DNA from: Maylandia zebra
Lineage: Eukaryota > Chordata > Actinopteri > Cichliformes > Cichlidae
DNA length: 64,000 nucleotides
Assembly (NCBI RefSeq): GCF_041146795.1
Contig: NC_135186.1
Location: 36,778,867 to 36,842,866, forward strand
Direction: 5' to 3'
Below are positions 13,385 through 27,000 of this stretch, one piece after another (position 1 is the stretch's first letter; each line of letters starts with the position of its first letter). The notes beneath the pieces were generated by a model. It searched no databases. It saw only the letters and a program-made list of their open reading frames with translations, and had not been told where the DNA came from. The position numbers and the translations under genes were made by a program.

Positions 13385-13640
13385 TTGGTTTCTCAAAAAT
13401 GACTTATTCTGGGGTTTTTCAGCATAATAAAATCCAAAAGGTTTCTGTTTCTCTGTCTTTTTGGCTGCTCCACTTACCTCATACACAGGCCCTTTGTTAG
13501 TTCTGATTAGATTTAAGATTTGATAATAAATTAAATTATAGCAAGAATATCTATCATCCAAAGCACATAGATTAAACTCTGTCACTTTGTGGTACATTAC
13601 ACCCACAAAAGCTGAGTTTTAGGCCTTTTACTTCACCTCT
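13385..13640. repeat. Diverged direct repeat, copy 2
   Basis: Homologous to 10,073-10,320, in the same orientation. Shared landmarks include TCTCAAAAATGACTTATT, CAGGCCCTTTGTTAG, CTGATTAGATTTAAGATTTG and TTTTAGGCCTTTTACTT. Divergence is perhaps 20-25 percent by eye. Confidence 0.55.
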
Positions 13641-13935
13641 GGTTGGAGCTGAGACGAGGGATCTCGGTCTTCTTGACATTTTCAATGCAGGTTCAAAGGG
13701 CAATAGCTTCACTTTCCAGGCCAAGCACCCCATCTGTAGGCACACATGTTCATCTTCGAAGTGTACTTTTATATAATTAAAGGGAGGATTTTGGAGTGGC
13801 TTGACTATCATACTGAGTTCAGATCAAACTGGCCCAGGAAACAGAATAAATTTGGCATCTCTGTTTCAAATCTTCTGAAGTTTTGTTCTGTTCTAAGCCT
13901 ATTAACTCCGAGGGTAATTGAATGCAGCTTACCTT

Positions 13936-14038
13936 CACGTCGTGACGTGTGGCTGTTACCATGGACACGAGGCAACGACAACGAGTGAGGAGTGAGTGTC
14001 ACGGATGTGAAGTAGCTAAAAACAGTTAGCGGAGCCCG
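13936..14038 (+). promoter_or_regulatory. Candidate DRC7 promoter with RFX X-box and untranslated first exon
   Basis: GTTACCATGGACAC at 13,955-13,968 matches 12 of 14 positions of the palindromic RFX X-box GTTACCATGGTAAC, the element that drives ciliary genes. Just upstream CACGTC and GACGTG form an inverted pair around GT (13,938-13,951), a CRE/E-box-like arrangement. A GC-richer stretch follows and ends in CCCGG before GTGAGA at about 14,039, a plausible donor for an untranslated first exon. Transcription start is inferred, not seen. Confidence 0.5.
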
Positions 14039-14689
14039 GGTGAGAAAAAGTTTATCCAATTTTCAAAAAGTTTGTTTGTTTCTCACTTTAGTTTGATAGT
14101 TACCGGAAATTAAAAAGCACGTTTTAAACGAGGTTACTTCTGTATGTGGGACTGCAGACATGGTTACCACAGGGAACTAAAACTGAACTGAAACGGAAAT
14201 AGATGTGAATTTTATTTCAAAGAAAAAATAACTTAAATCTTGAATCTTTGAAAAACACACAGAAAAATAAAAATATAGAGCTGATAAAAACTCAAAACGA
14301 CATTTTAAATAAAGAAAAGTGGAATTAATGAATAACGGGGGGACTACAAGAACTGTTGGCTTCCATTTATTCTTAAAAATAATTGAAAACATTTTATATA
14401 ATCGCACCGAAGCTGCAGAGCGTGGCCAGAAGGTCCCACACAAACAGATGCTTCTACCCACGTGATGATAACATGCCCAGAGACAGCAGGGACACCGCCA
14501 TGAAACTAAACTATTTATTGTATTCAAAGTTTCCTTACATTTTAAAAGTAAATGAGGTGTTGTCCAGCTCAATACGCACTACTCATTTCCAGAGCAGAAC
14601 TCTGGCATTTTAAAGTTGTGTTTAAGTTTGTTTTTACAGAAGATTTTTTAGCCTCTTTTTTTAAACAATAAGAAAATACTGACAACAAG

Positions 14690-14965
14690 ATCGAATTTGA
14701 TTGAATTATTTTAATTGGCAAAATTGTTTTTAAAAAAAAGTAGACAAGATGCTATTACAAAGTGCTTCACGTGAGAATGTAAAATCATATCAAACAGGCA
14801 GTATAACAATATAAAGAAGGTATAAAATCAAATAAAACATATTACACATGAACGTTACCCAGATGCCTGTCTAAGCAGATGTGTTTTAAGCTGCGTAGTG
14901 GGGGAGGTAAACTCTTCCACAGCATTGGAGCTGGTGTGCTTTTCTCATGTTTTTTTTCATGTGTG
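14690..14965 (-). mobile_element. LINE 3'-end fragment
   Basis: The minus strand encodes APMLWKSLPPPLRSLKHICL, the 'LWNSLP' C-terminal motif of fish non-LTR elements. It is followed by AT-rich 3' sequence. It ends about 70 bases before the proposed first coding exon of DRC7. Confidence 0.5.
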
Positions 14966-15032
14966 TGTTTATGTGCAAACTTCAGGCGCACATAAACATA
15001 ATTAACCTTAATCCAGGAGGAGCACAGCCCTG

Positions 15033-18000
15033 ATGGAGCAACAAGTTGCTGCTTCCGAGAAGCTTCTGTAAGTTCTTTACACTCATTCAAAAACTACACA
15101 CACAGCTGAAGAAAATACAAGACAAGCAAAGAGCTAGTTGTCTAGACAAGACTGTCAGGGAGTTCTGGAGGTTTCTTCCTGTTAAAAGGGAGTTTTTCCT
15201 TCCCACTCTCGCCAAAGCCTTTGCTCACAGAGGGTCGTCTGATTGTTAGCTTTTCTCTTTTTCTCTTGATTACCCCTTTAAAGTCTGAACCATGAAATAA
15301 CTGACAGAAAAATCTAATTTATTTAAAATAGAGGTTTAGTTTTGTTTGAAATCTATTCTGCAATTTATTAAGATTTTTCTGAGAGAAAAATTCCCACCAA
15401 TGATGTAGAAGTCTCAAAAGCTCAAATACGAAACATTAGATGTTCAGGGGTTAATGTAGGCTCTTTACCCTACAATGTAAAGCACTGTAGGGTAAAGCTG
15501 GTGGCTTTGAGGTCGTCTTCACCTGTTCTCCTTCTTCAGGCCCAAGTCCTACAGGAGCAACTCTCCAGAAGAGATTCGACTGTTAGCCATCGCAGAAAAC
15601 TTCCAGCGTCAGTACTCGCACTTGTGTCCTGACCGCAAACAGCTGCTGCTCTGTCCTGTAAACGAATGTGGAGTAAAGGTAGGTTTATCTCACTCAACCT
15701 TTTTGTCTCTGAAGAACAGATCCCATCGGACCTTCACATCTGCAAACACCCTAAATACTTTCTGCATCGCCGTCTGTCTCTTCTCATATTCAGAAGTTTG
15801 TGTCGACGTCTCTTCGTCCAACGCCGACCATCCACTGTGAACTGTTCGACTGGCAGGGCTGTGCCTCTTTTGTGGCCGACTTCCTGTCGTTGGTCCCTCT
15901 GGATCCGCCCGTGGAGCTGGTCAGAGAAATGTTTGAGTTTTAGGAGCAAACCAAATATTTTTTGTATTCTGTGGTTGAGAGTTAAAGCACATGTTAGAGA
16001 GGACGTCTTTTATTCTGCTGTTTCTGATTTGTGAAACCGTAATTTTCATCATTCAGATAATTATTGCATATAATGTAATTCTAATATGACAGGCTGCTTG
16101 TGTTTAGCTGCACATTAACTGCGCGTCATCCTGTCATGTCTGTATGCAGACACCTCACATGACCAGCAACTGATGATGTCACACTCAGAGAAACGTGTTT
16201 CTGAGAAGCTGAAACTGGAGCTGGACTTGGTTCTGTTTGTACTCTAACAGAGATCATTTAGCAGACAGATCGGTGCAGCATCTGCAGGGATGAGGAGTGT
16301 TTAGGTGAAGGGAGAGTTCAGCCCGAAGGCAAAGAAAGTTCATCTGCACCCAGCAGCCTCTCACCTGCTCAGCTCCATGTCAGACAAACACATGGTCAAG
16401 ACTTCCTCGGTCCTTGTAGATGAGACCAGAGGAGAAAGTTCAGACTGCTTTAAGCTGATAGAAAAGAAACAGCAACTCAGATTTGGAGTACAGTGACCCA
16501 GCCTGTGCTAACAGCCACTGCTCCTGTGCAGCATCTGGACATCTTCACCTGACTGTCATGCCTCTGAGAGACTCAAGTGCAGATTTTAGAGAATCAGGAT
16601 GTTTTCCACAGCTTCACTTGTCAGACGCTCTTCTTTCTTTTATATACAGTCATTGTTCTGAACATGTTTCAGCTTTTCAAGATGGTGGATGACAAAAGAA
16701 ACAAGGCTGCAGAACATAATCACATTCACATCAATAAATGCACACATGCGTGCACCTTCTCTCAGTGTGTGTCTGATTGTGCGTGTCTCCCATTGCAGCC
16801 GAAGGTCCTTTCCTCTCCCACCTCGGTGCTGCAGAGTCAGAGAGCCACGTGTTTTGAGTATGCCACTCTGCTGTGCAGCCTGCTGCTCGGCGAAGACTAC
16901 GATGCCTACTGCGTCAGCGGCTACGCCGTCAAAGAGATGTGTCTGCTCGATCAGAGCATGCAGCAGTGCCCCCTGCTGGACCCCGAGGTCAAGGTAAGTG
17001 CGTGCAGCGTGCACATGTGGTCGACAATCAGATTGTTGACTGCCAGATGTGAAAGTGACTTCTTGGTTGTGTGTTTGCGTGCAGGATGTGCAGGATGTGA
17101 CCCCAGAACAGAAGGACCAGGATGATAAATACTCAGTGAAGCTGCAGCTGCAGCTCAAGAGTCGTTTTCTGGCCGAGCAAGAGAAGAAGAAGCAGGAGGC
17201 TGAAGCTGCGCTGCTTGTAAAACAAAAACAACAAGAGGTAAAGTGATCTTTTCTCTACAAGAGCGACTGCATCTATGCTGCAATAAAGGCTCTCATGAGA
17301 TATGACATTTATAGGCTAAGAGTCACATGCACAGGATCTATGTAAGAAAGTCTGTTTACAAGACGAGGTGGTGTTTACCCTGCAACAGCAGCTCATCCTG
17401 GGTGCCTTTAACATAAGCTTGTCTGTCTTTTACTTTCTGTTAATTAAAATTAAGTGTAAGATCATATAAAAGGATTTACATAATTTAATTTGACTTTTAA
17501 ACTGTAGCTATTTTTCCTCCTTTGTGTTTTTCATGTTCATCGATGTATCTCATGTGTTTTCTGTTGGATTTTTGTGAGACTGGTTTGAAGTGTTATACAA
17601 ATTCACTGAATATTCTGACTGAAGATCAGTAATGATGGTGTATGTTGTGTCATCACTATGAATTCTCTGTGCGAGCAGGAGAAAGATCGGCAGCTGGCCG
17701 ACCCGCTGCGAGGCCTGTGGGTGCACTGCTGGGTGCTCGTGCTGTCGGGCTGTCGGGACGTCCAGGAGAACGTCTTCGTCGACCCTCTGACTGGGATCAG
17801 CTACCCCACCAACAGTGACAACTTCCTGGGCATCGAGAGTGTGTGGAACAACCTCAACTACTTTGTGAACATGCAGGACTGCAGTAACGGCTGTGCTGTG
17901 AGTCCATGTGCACGGTTAGAGTCAAAATAGCAGAGGCAGAACGGAGCAGGTTTGATGAAATATTCTGCGTGTGTAGGACATGATGTTTGACCTGGATGAT

Positions 18001-21000
18001 TTGAAAACGTGGGAGCCAGTCTTGTTTGGAGCATCAAGCAAAAAGCAACTGATTCAAGAAGTCCTGAAGAGAAAAGAGGCTAAAATGATGGGCAAAGGGA
18101 ACCTGGTGCAGGTACCGAATGCATGTGTGTTTCTCTGGGTGTCAGAAAGCAAAAACCTTAGCTGATTGAAATTTGTATGTTCTCCTCAGCAGGCCTGGAG
18201 CTCTTCTAGCTTTCATACATATAAGCCCTAATGTCCTGAAAGGAAAATCAGAAATCAAGAAAATCTCTGGCTCTTTGGGGACAAGGTGCATTAAAATGTG
18301 CTTCCAGGCTGTGATACACAAATGGCAGCAACAAGCATGGAGCAGGGGTCACCTGTATTTCAGTATATCTGATCCACAGTTATTATCATCAAAAAATACC
18401 ACATATACCACCCAGAAGAAGTCAAAATACTGCTGTAGAAGCTGTAAATAGATTCTCCTGGCTAGCCTACGGGCTAAGAGGGACTCACATAAAGTCCCTC
18501 CTAATTTAAAGCTCTGGTTCAGACTGACATTTATAATATAACAAACTTTTATTTTCTAAATCCCTAATAGAAAAAAAAGGAACTTACCTAACTCCAAAGA
18601 AAATCAAATCTACAAAGATAATCTACCTAACGAGCACATAAACGTGAGAAAACGAGGATCACAAAACAAAAGGAGCCCACAGAGACAATCACAGCAGTGT
18701 AAGCCTGCAGAACCCAGTGAGTCGGCACGCAGTCAGAATGGCCACAGCTCCACAGACCGCTCTGATGACTGATCACCCAATCAGGACAGAGGAGGTGGAG
18801 CCTAATGCCTCATTTGGGATTTAACAATAAATACAACAATGTACGACCGAGACAGTCGTACATTTTTACTTCATTAAAGGAAATTTAAAGGAAATATTTG
18901 ACCTCTCTGTCTGAATGACAAATGAAAGGATGAGGCTCTTAAACAGTTAGTACACACTTACTTCCTGCTATCAACAACTCTGTTAACAACAGTTCTTCTT
19001 TCAACATTAGTAATTTAAACACTCAAACGAGACTCTCAGAGTGAAACGCTGGTGTCCTGTGCTGCAAAAGTTATGCTGATATTTTCAGCTCTGTGTTGTC
19101 ATTTCACTTCTTTTCATTTATTTTTTAGTACATTTCTATTAATTTCCTGAGACGAACTGATTCAGGTCATTTTGTGAATTTAAATTTAAATTCCAGCTCC
19201 AGCAAATGAAACACGATTTTACTGTGAATACAATAAATGTAAATTGAACTTTCTTTGTCTCGAAGGAGGGCGGGCCCAACGTTTTGGAGATGCCGAGATC
19301 CTGGGTCAGCTACATTGCCATCTCAACAGAAGGTAGGCTCTGTTTGTACGAACATTACCTTGTACATTGTTCACCAGTTTTACTTCAGCTTTAGGAGTTC
19401 AAGATTTAACCTCTAGAACCCAAACAGACGTCACCTGATGCTGTCAAACCTGCACAAATACTGCCTCTTCTTTATTATTCAGCCCTGAAGAACCGCTGGC
19501 CAGGAGGAAAGAAGGTGATCCGCTACAAACAAGCCCAGCTGGAGAGGTTTGCCACGTCCAAAAGGTTATACGGCGTTGTCACACGACTGATCAAATACAA
19601 AGACCGAGGCTGTGAGTGCCAGAGAAACACGCTTTTCTGTCTTCATGTAGACGTGAATGTGCTTTTCTTTACAAGGAAAAAAGGGGAATTCATGAGTTTC
19701 TGGAAAATCTTTCTCAATCGATTTGGTGCAGTTCTCCAGCAGGAACGTCTCCCAGCAGCGCTCCTCATGCACTCCTCAGACGTTCTCAGATTCCTGAGAT
19801 TTTCTCAGTGTGCTAATCTTTTTAAGTTGATTTGTAAAATATGTAGTTTTTGATATTTTTAATAAATTAGACAACTTCTTTTATATTTTTAGTTCGTTAG
19901 TGAGATGATTTATGGTTGTGTTGTTTGTAATGAGTAACCTGTGAGTGTGCGTTGAAGGCACTGAGGTCGCCACGGTGAAGGAGTGGTATCAAGGCAGGAG
20001 CGACTTCCTGGAGGAGAAGGAGGTGGACAATATCAATAAGATCACCACAGAGCGCTTCAGACATGGAAGAAAACGTCACCTGCTGTGTAAGCTGGCTTTC
20101 TGCAGCCGTCCTCAGAGGCGCTGTGTAGTAACATTTTTCATGTTAGGTCTTAATACAGTGCAGCCGAAGGCACCTAAAATACATCTGACAAACACCAGCA
20201 GCTGTTTTATTCTAGAAATCATCAGTTTAAGAAAGTTTGACTCAGCTAACATTACAGCTCGGCTCAGGCTGAACATCCTAGGTAACACGATGGCGTCATA
20301 ATCTGTGATATAGATAAGAGCCGATGGGCCCTTTTTAGCTGCTCAGCGTCTGATTGTGGAGTTTGCAGACAAACAGACAAAGAGAGACTTCATGTGTTAT
20401 ACCATCAGTCTAAGTCGGGGGTATTACTCATTCCAGAATGACTTGTCGTTAGCCAATGAGCATGCAGTTTGATGGTCATACCCTCCCCCAAAACAGAAAC
20501 AGCAGTGTTCATCACGAGCTCTCAGTACGGGACTTCGTAGTCCAGTGGGCAATGTTATGATGGCGATGTCTGTCTTTTACACAGTCTATGACTGAGTTTT
20601 GGCGTCAGCTGCAAGCTCCCGAGCAGCTCAGACATGCAACTGAATGTTGTCACTTGCTCCATGTGTGAGCCTTCAGCAGCTTTGGAGTGAGCAGGAAAAT
20701 AGTGACTCATTCTAAATGATAATGTCAGAGAAGTGATGAACGAGTGAGCTGAGAGTAGGTGTGTTTCTTTTTCGTTCAGTTTTGAGGGTCAAATCACTTA
20801 CTGTGGGCACTGAGGTTGAAATGCACTTCAGCGGTGCTCGCGTTGACGACCTGGTGCGGAGGGTGCTGTCGCCGAAAGAATTAATCGAGCTCTTCGAAGG
20901 CCGGAGCGACTTCCTCCATTACCGGCACGTCTACTTCAAAAAACATATCCAGCTGCTCAGCGAGAACTCACACATGGAGGAAGTGCCCATACTGGTAAAT

Positions 21001-24000
21001 GACAGGAAACAAACACGCAGATCACTTCGTAAATCTTCGTAAAGATTGCTTTGTTTTTAAAAGCCACAGGATGCTTATGTGGATGTGTTTGGTTTGTTTT
21101 GTTTATTGCTCATCCAGAAAGTGGTAGAGCGTTTCCATAGAAACGGCTCCAAACCAGCCAATGAAGACGTGGCTGAGCGAGTGTTCCTGATACCAGAGAA
21201 ACTGATTGAGTTGAACTACCACTTAACGGAGGACCGATTGATCCCTTCAAAGATCAGCTTCATCAAGCCACTGGGCTCAGAAAAAAGGAACGCACAGGAA
21301 ATCTCTCTTGACATGATCTCCACCTTCCAGGTACACGTCGCAAATGCATGACAATACATACAGCAGATATCACAGTTACATTTTTTCAGTCTAAAAGCTT
21401 CTAATCTGCCTCTGGGTTCATGCACTCCACTGATACTTAAGGTGGATCTATCTGCGAAGCCGTTTACAGCCGTAACCCTGCATAAGATGCTGGTGGAACT
21501 GATGGAGGTTGAAGAGAAGGTGACTCATCATGTTATGTGGTCGGTGAAAGAGGTAACCACACCCTGGATTAAAAGAGTAGTCCCCACAACGCCTTCATTC
21601 TTAAAGTTTTCCCAGGGTAATGAGGAAAAGTACCTGTAAGTTCAGTTAAAGATGTTCTGTATTGATGTGTGAACAGATGAGAGACGTTGTGACCCTCCGT
21701 GAAAAGGAGACTAAAGAAATGAAGCTGTGGAGCCGAGCAGCTGCCCTCGTCCACAGCAGGAAACAGAAAAAGGTGAGACACCAGCTGTTTCTTTCTCTGC
21801 TGCTCACATTCCCCGACTTTTGTTGCCCCCCTTCCACATTTTTGAGATGTGTTGCTGCCATCAAATTCAAAGCAAGATGTCCCAGTGAAATGCATTTGTA
21901 TTTTATTTGGATTTCACACAACATTCGACCTCCTTCACAATAGGGGATATCTAACAGCTGTTTTTACAATCTTCGACTACTTTAACACTTAGACCCCCGG
22001 AGAGCAGTCATTTTGGTTTTCTACCTTAGACCCCTGCGGAGTCATCATTTTGCGTTTCTACCTTTAAAAGCCGGAGAGCAGTCAGTCAAATGCTGGAGTC
22101 GTTCATATGTATATTAGGTCGTTACCTAGGAATTCTGGAGGGAGGGGAGTGGGGGTGAGTGATTGAGGGGGTGGGGGAGTGGAGTGTTGCATGATGTCTT
22201 GGAAGCAGTTTCGTGCCATAGTTCCAATTATCTGTGGGTTTCCCAGGTTTGCTGACCAGCAGTCATTTACCGATGGAACCCTGTAAACCCCCTGCAAGAT
22301 GACAATTGCAATAAATGCCATTAGTTCAGGGAGGTCCATGAACCAATGAACATGCTCCATGCACCACTCAGCAGGCCATTTGTAAATATGTGTACAAATG
22401 GTTGGTTTTTTGTACTGTTTTCATCAATAAATGTCAGCAACAAAGGACATACACCCATGTGTGTTGATTTCTCCCTAAGATGGCAAACTGAAACACTCCA
22501 AGTTGGTGACTTTTGGAGATTTGTTTCCCTGGATGATTGAGAATGCATCAAGATGAAACACAAAAGGAAGCTCACCGCTTTTGTTGCTGCCATAAATGCC
22601 ATTAGTTCAGGGAGGTCCATGAACCAATGAACATGCTCCATGCACCACTCAGCAGGCCATTTGTAAATATGTGTACAAATGGTTGGTTTTTTGTACTGTT
22701 TTTATCAATAAATGTCAGCAACAAAGGACATACACCCATGTGTGTTGATTTCTCCCTAAGATGGCAAACTGAAACACTGAAACACTCCACTCCCCCACCC
22801 CCTCAATCACTCAGTGAGTGATTGAGGGGGTGGGGGAGCTGCTAAAAGCGGTGAGCTTCCTTTTGTGTTTCATCTTGATGCATTCTCAATCATCCAGGGA
22901 AACAAATCTCCAAAAGTCACCAACTTGGAGTGTTTCAGTTTGCCATCTTAGGGAGAAATCAACACACATGGGTGTATGTCCTTTGTTGCTGACATTTATT
23001 GATAAAAACAGTACAAAAAAACCAACCATTTGTACACATATTTACAAATGGCCTGCTGAGTGGTGCAAGGAGCAAGTTTTGGGTGGCTTGCGACCTAAAA
23101 TCCAAGTACACAGATGCAAAAAAAATCAGGCCACTGTGCGATGTGTTCACTGCTACAGGTACACATGTGGTAAATGCAGACGACAGATACCGTGGCAGTG
23201 CCAGGATTGTGAGTGATTGCTGAAAATGTTGAAATGTACTCACTCACTTTTTATCATTATTTGTAAATATGTGTACAAATGGTTGGTTTTTTGTACTGTT
23301 TTCATCAATAAATGTCAGCAACAAAGGACATGTGTTGATTTCTCCCTAAGATGGCAAACTGAAACACTCCACTCCCCCACCCCCTCAATCACTCACCCCC
23401 ACTCCCCTCCCTCCAGAATTCCTAGGTAACGACCTAATATACATATGAACGACTCCAGCATTTGACTGACTGCTCTCCGGCTTTTAAAGGTAGAAACGCA
23501 AAATGATGACTCCGCAGTCAATTTAGCCAATTTAGCTTCCACTTCCACCATTTGACTGCTCTCGGGTTTTATAGGTAGAAAGGTAGAAGCCTGGGGATGC
23601 TAGTGTTAAGAAAGTTAAACATTTGACTCACTGAAAATTTAGTAGATTATATATCAAATAAAGACTTTTACAAATATTTACACACAGAAATGTTGTTTAA
23701 AAGAAGACCAGGTCCCTCGAGATTCCAGATGATTCACATCTGTTAGTTTTATTTTTTCTTAAGTACAAGTAACACAATCAGTTTACATCCAGATTGTGCT
23801 CAGGCTTGAATCTGGATAAACGTTCATGGCTAAGAACTTCCTGGTATACTTTTTTTTAATGTGTAATAGACAATGATCTGTTGAACAAGATTGTGTGACT
23901 GGCTTTCAGAACTTCAGTGTGTAATGTGTAAATGTTCACATATATACAGATCTCTGTACTAGTGATGTGAATTCCAGCTCCTTCGGCTCCCAACCGACTC

Positions 24001-27000
24001 TTCAGGTTGTTTTGCTGCTTTAATTTATTTATTAGCAACAACAATATACAATTATGCACAAAAGGAATTACTAAAGTTTAAAAAAATGTGGTTTTATTTA
24101 TATATGTTTATAAATAAATGCAGTGGCCCCAAGAGACAAACTCCAAAACACATTGCCAGCGTTAACTGAACTTCCAAAACAGAGCTGCCTAGATCAAATT
24201 CAATTACATAACTGAAAGCAATATGCATTGTTTGTGTATTTATACACACACATTCAAATGATTAAAAATGTTCATTTACCTGTTACTACCACACACCAAA
24301 TCCAGTCGTTGGTACTTCCTGGCTTGTGTAGCCACGAGGTAACAAAAGCTCAACGCTGCGCCCGAGCGTCCTGGAGCACTGCTGTTGTGTTTTCAAATTT
24401 GTACGTATTTTGGAGTTTGTACGGGCCATCGTGAATATACTTTTATTTATTTACTCCACATAAAATGTAATAAATAAGCTATATAATGCAAAAAACAACT
24501 ATTCACATTTAAACTTTTAACTATTTAAATTTTCAGGTTTTTCCTTTTAAACAAATTTAAAGTGAAACAACACAAAATACTGCAAACCACAACACAATAA
24601 CATATAAATTACAATATGAAAACAAAAAGAAGATGCACGTCCTCTGTCACAGCGGTCCTCAACCTTTTTTGTGCCACGGACAGTTTAATGTAAGACAATA
24701 TTTTCATGGAGCCTTTAAGGTGTCGCGGATAAATACACCAAAATAAAATGAAACTGCAGCTTTACCTAATGTCAGCGCTACTGTTACTCATTTTATATTA
24801 GGATTTAAAAATCTAGCTGGTGTTGGCCTGGGGAGTAACCTTCAGTAATAGTAATAAATCACACACCAATACTACATTCAATACATTACAAAATACATTT
24901 TGGGGCATGTATTCTGTAATCTGTAGTGGAATACATTTTAAAACAAACTTCCCATCCAATTCTATTTATAAAGCACTTTAAAATACGCAGCACAGGACCA
25001 AAGTACAGAAAATAAGTTAAAAACAATAGAATAAATAAAAAATAAATAAAACACATAATACATAAAAATTAAAACAGCCCTATATTAAAAAAAGAACACA
25101 AGATAAAACAGCATAGGCCTTCCCAACACTGGTGGTGAGTCACATGGCAGGGTCAGATGTGGCCCTGCAACAAGGGAGAAGCTGAAAGCAGATTCTTCAT
25201 TGTCATTCAGTACAGAGAAGGTCCGGAGAGAAGCACAACAGTCTCCACCTATCTAGACCTCCACCTAACACAATGGAGGCTCTGTCATGGCATGGAGCTG
25301 CTTCTTTGCCAGTGGTGTTTGAGATCTTTTAGAGCGGTGGCCCCCAGGCTGTGGAATGCTCTCCCGCCATCATTACCTTGATTGGATTTATTCTTTTAAA
25401 AAGCAGCTTAAGACTCATTTATTAACATTGGCTTTTTTGTATTTCTGTGAAGCACTTTGTGGTTTTTATGCTGTGAAGAGAGCTATATATTGCTATAGAT
25501 TGGCAACAGTTTTATTTTTTAGCATCGCAATCAACCCAAACACGCGGCCAGTGCAGGAACAACATAGGTGGGGAGGAAATCACCCAGTGGGTCACTATCA
25601 GTAGTGGACTGGCCTCACCAGAGCCTGGATCTCATCGTTACTGAAGCAGTGTGAGATGGTCTCCCAGAGAAAAGGACCAAAGGCAGAAACGTGGAGTCTG
25701 GGGACGGACTTGTTTTCTGAGTCTGCCTCAAGTGGCCATTAGAGGAACTGCAGCTTTTGATACTCAGGCGGTTTCATTTTTCAGCTCTGGAGTTTGATGA
25801 TGGATGAGGCCCGCTGTCTATCTGTGGAACCTCTTTAATATCAAAACAGCATTTTAAAAAAATGAATTAAACATCTGTCTTTTAATTTGGAGTAATATTG
25901 TCTAAATCTCTTGCTGCTGTTATAGGTTTTGATCTTCTTTGTTATTTTTTTTTATCTCAGGTGTTTGTTGCAGTTTATTTTCTTTTTTTTAAATGATTCT
26001 TGTTGCATCAATCCTTTTGACTATTTGTGCTTTTTTTCAGGAAAATGGTGAACTTAAAAACATTTTGCAGAAGTATCTGTCTGAGGAGATCGACAAAGAC
26101 CAAGATGTGAAGAAGGAAGGCCTGAATCCAAATTTTGACATCGAAACAGAGGAGAAAATCAAAATCATTCAAGAACAATACATGAAGGTACCAGTGAAGC
26201 CTCACACAGTGACTCTGGGTGACCAGTTTTGTTTGCTGCACAGGTGGGGCTGTATAGTAAAATGGTAAATGGCCTGTATTTATATAGCGCTTTACTAGTC
26301 CCTAAGGACCCCAAAGCGCTTTACATATCCAGTCATCCACCCATTCACACACACATTCACACACACATTCACACATTGGTGATGGCAGCTACATTGTAGC
26401 CACAGCTGCCCTGGGGCGCACTGACAGAGGCGAGGCTGCCGGACACTGGCGCCACCGGGCCCTCTGACCACCACCAGTAGGCAACGGGGGAAGTGTCTTT
26501 CCCAAGGACACAACGACCGAGACTGTCCAAACAAACTGGCAACCTTCTGATTACAAGGCGAACTCCCAACTCTTGAGCCACGATCGATGGTTCTGTTGTC
26601 TGGCTTCATAGAAGTCATTTTTATTTTTGGATGTTTGATAAGTAAATTCGGGTAAATACACTTTGCAGAAACTTGTTACAATCCGTCCAGGTTCTTGTCC
26701 TTTGGTGGACGGTAAAACCTTCTCGACGGGTGCCAGAATTCTTTCCTTTGATAAAACTCTGGACAACGTCTCATCTCAGACTAAAACAGTCATTTGATGT
26801 ACATCAGTGTTTTCTTTTAGTTAGATTTGTAAGTACATACTGTCCATTGATGTAACAGGATCCAGAATCTGGGGTAAAAATGTGCCAAACTGAACATGTG
26901 ACCCGGCATGCTGCTTTAACGGAAGATAAAGGCTATAACAGCTTGTTTTAGGCAGATAAACTAAGAGCTGTGCAAGATAAACAAGGACTGTTTGGACTGT

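Noticed and set aside
16640..17158. 172-codon minus-strand frame
   Set aside because: Antisense of DRC7 exons that carry the conserved family residues on the plus strand.
22310..22790. Two similar minus-strand frames beginning [18 protein letters not shown]
   Set aside because: They are copies of the duplicated unit inside the TTAA-flanked element; no transposase or other domain is evident.
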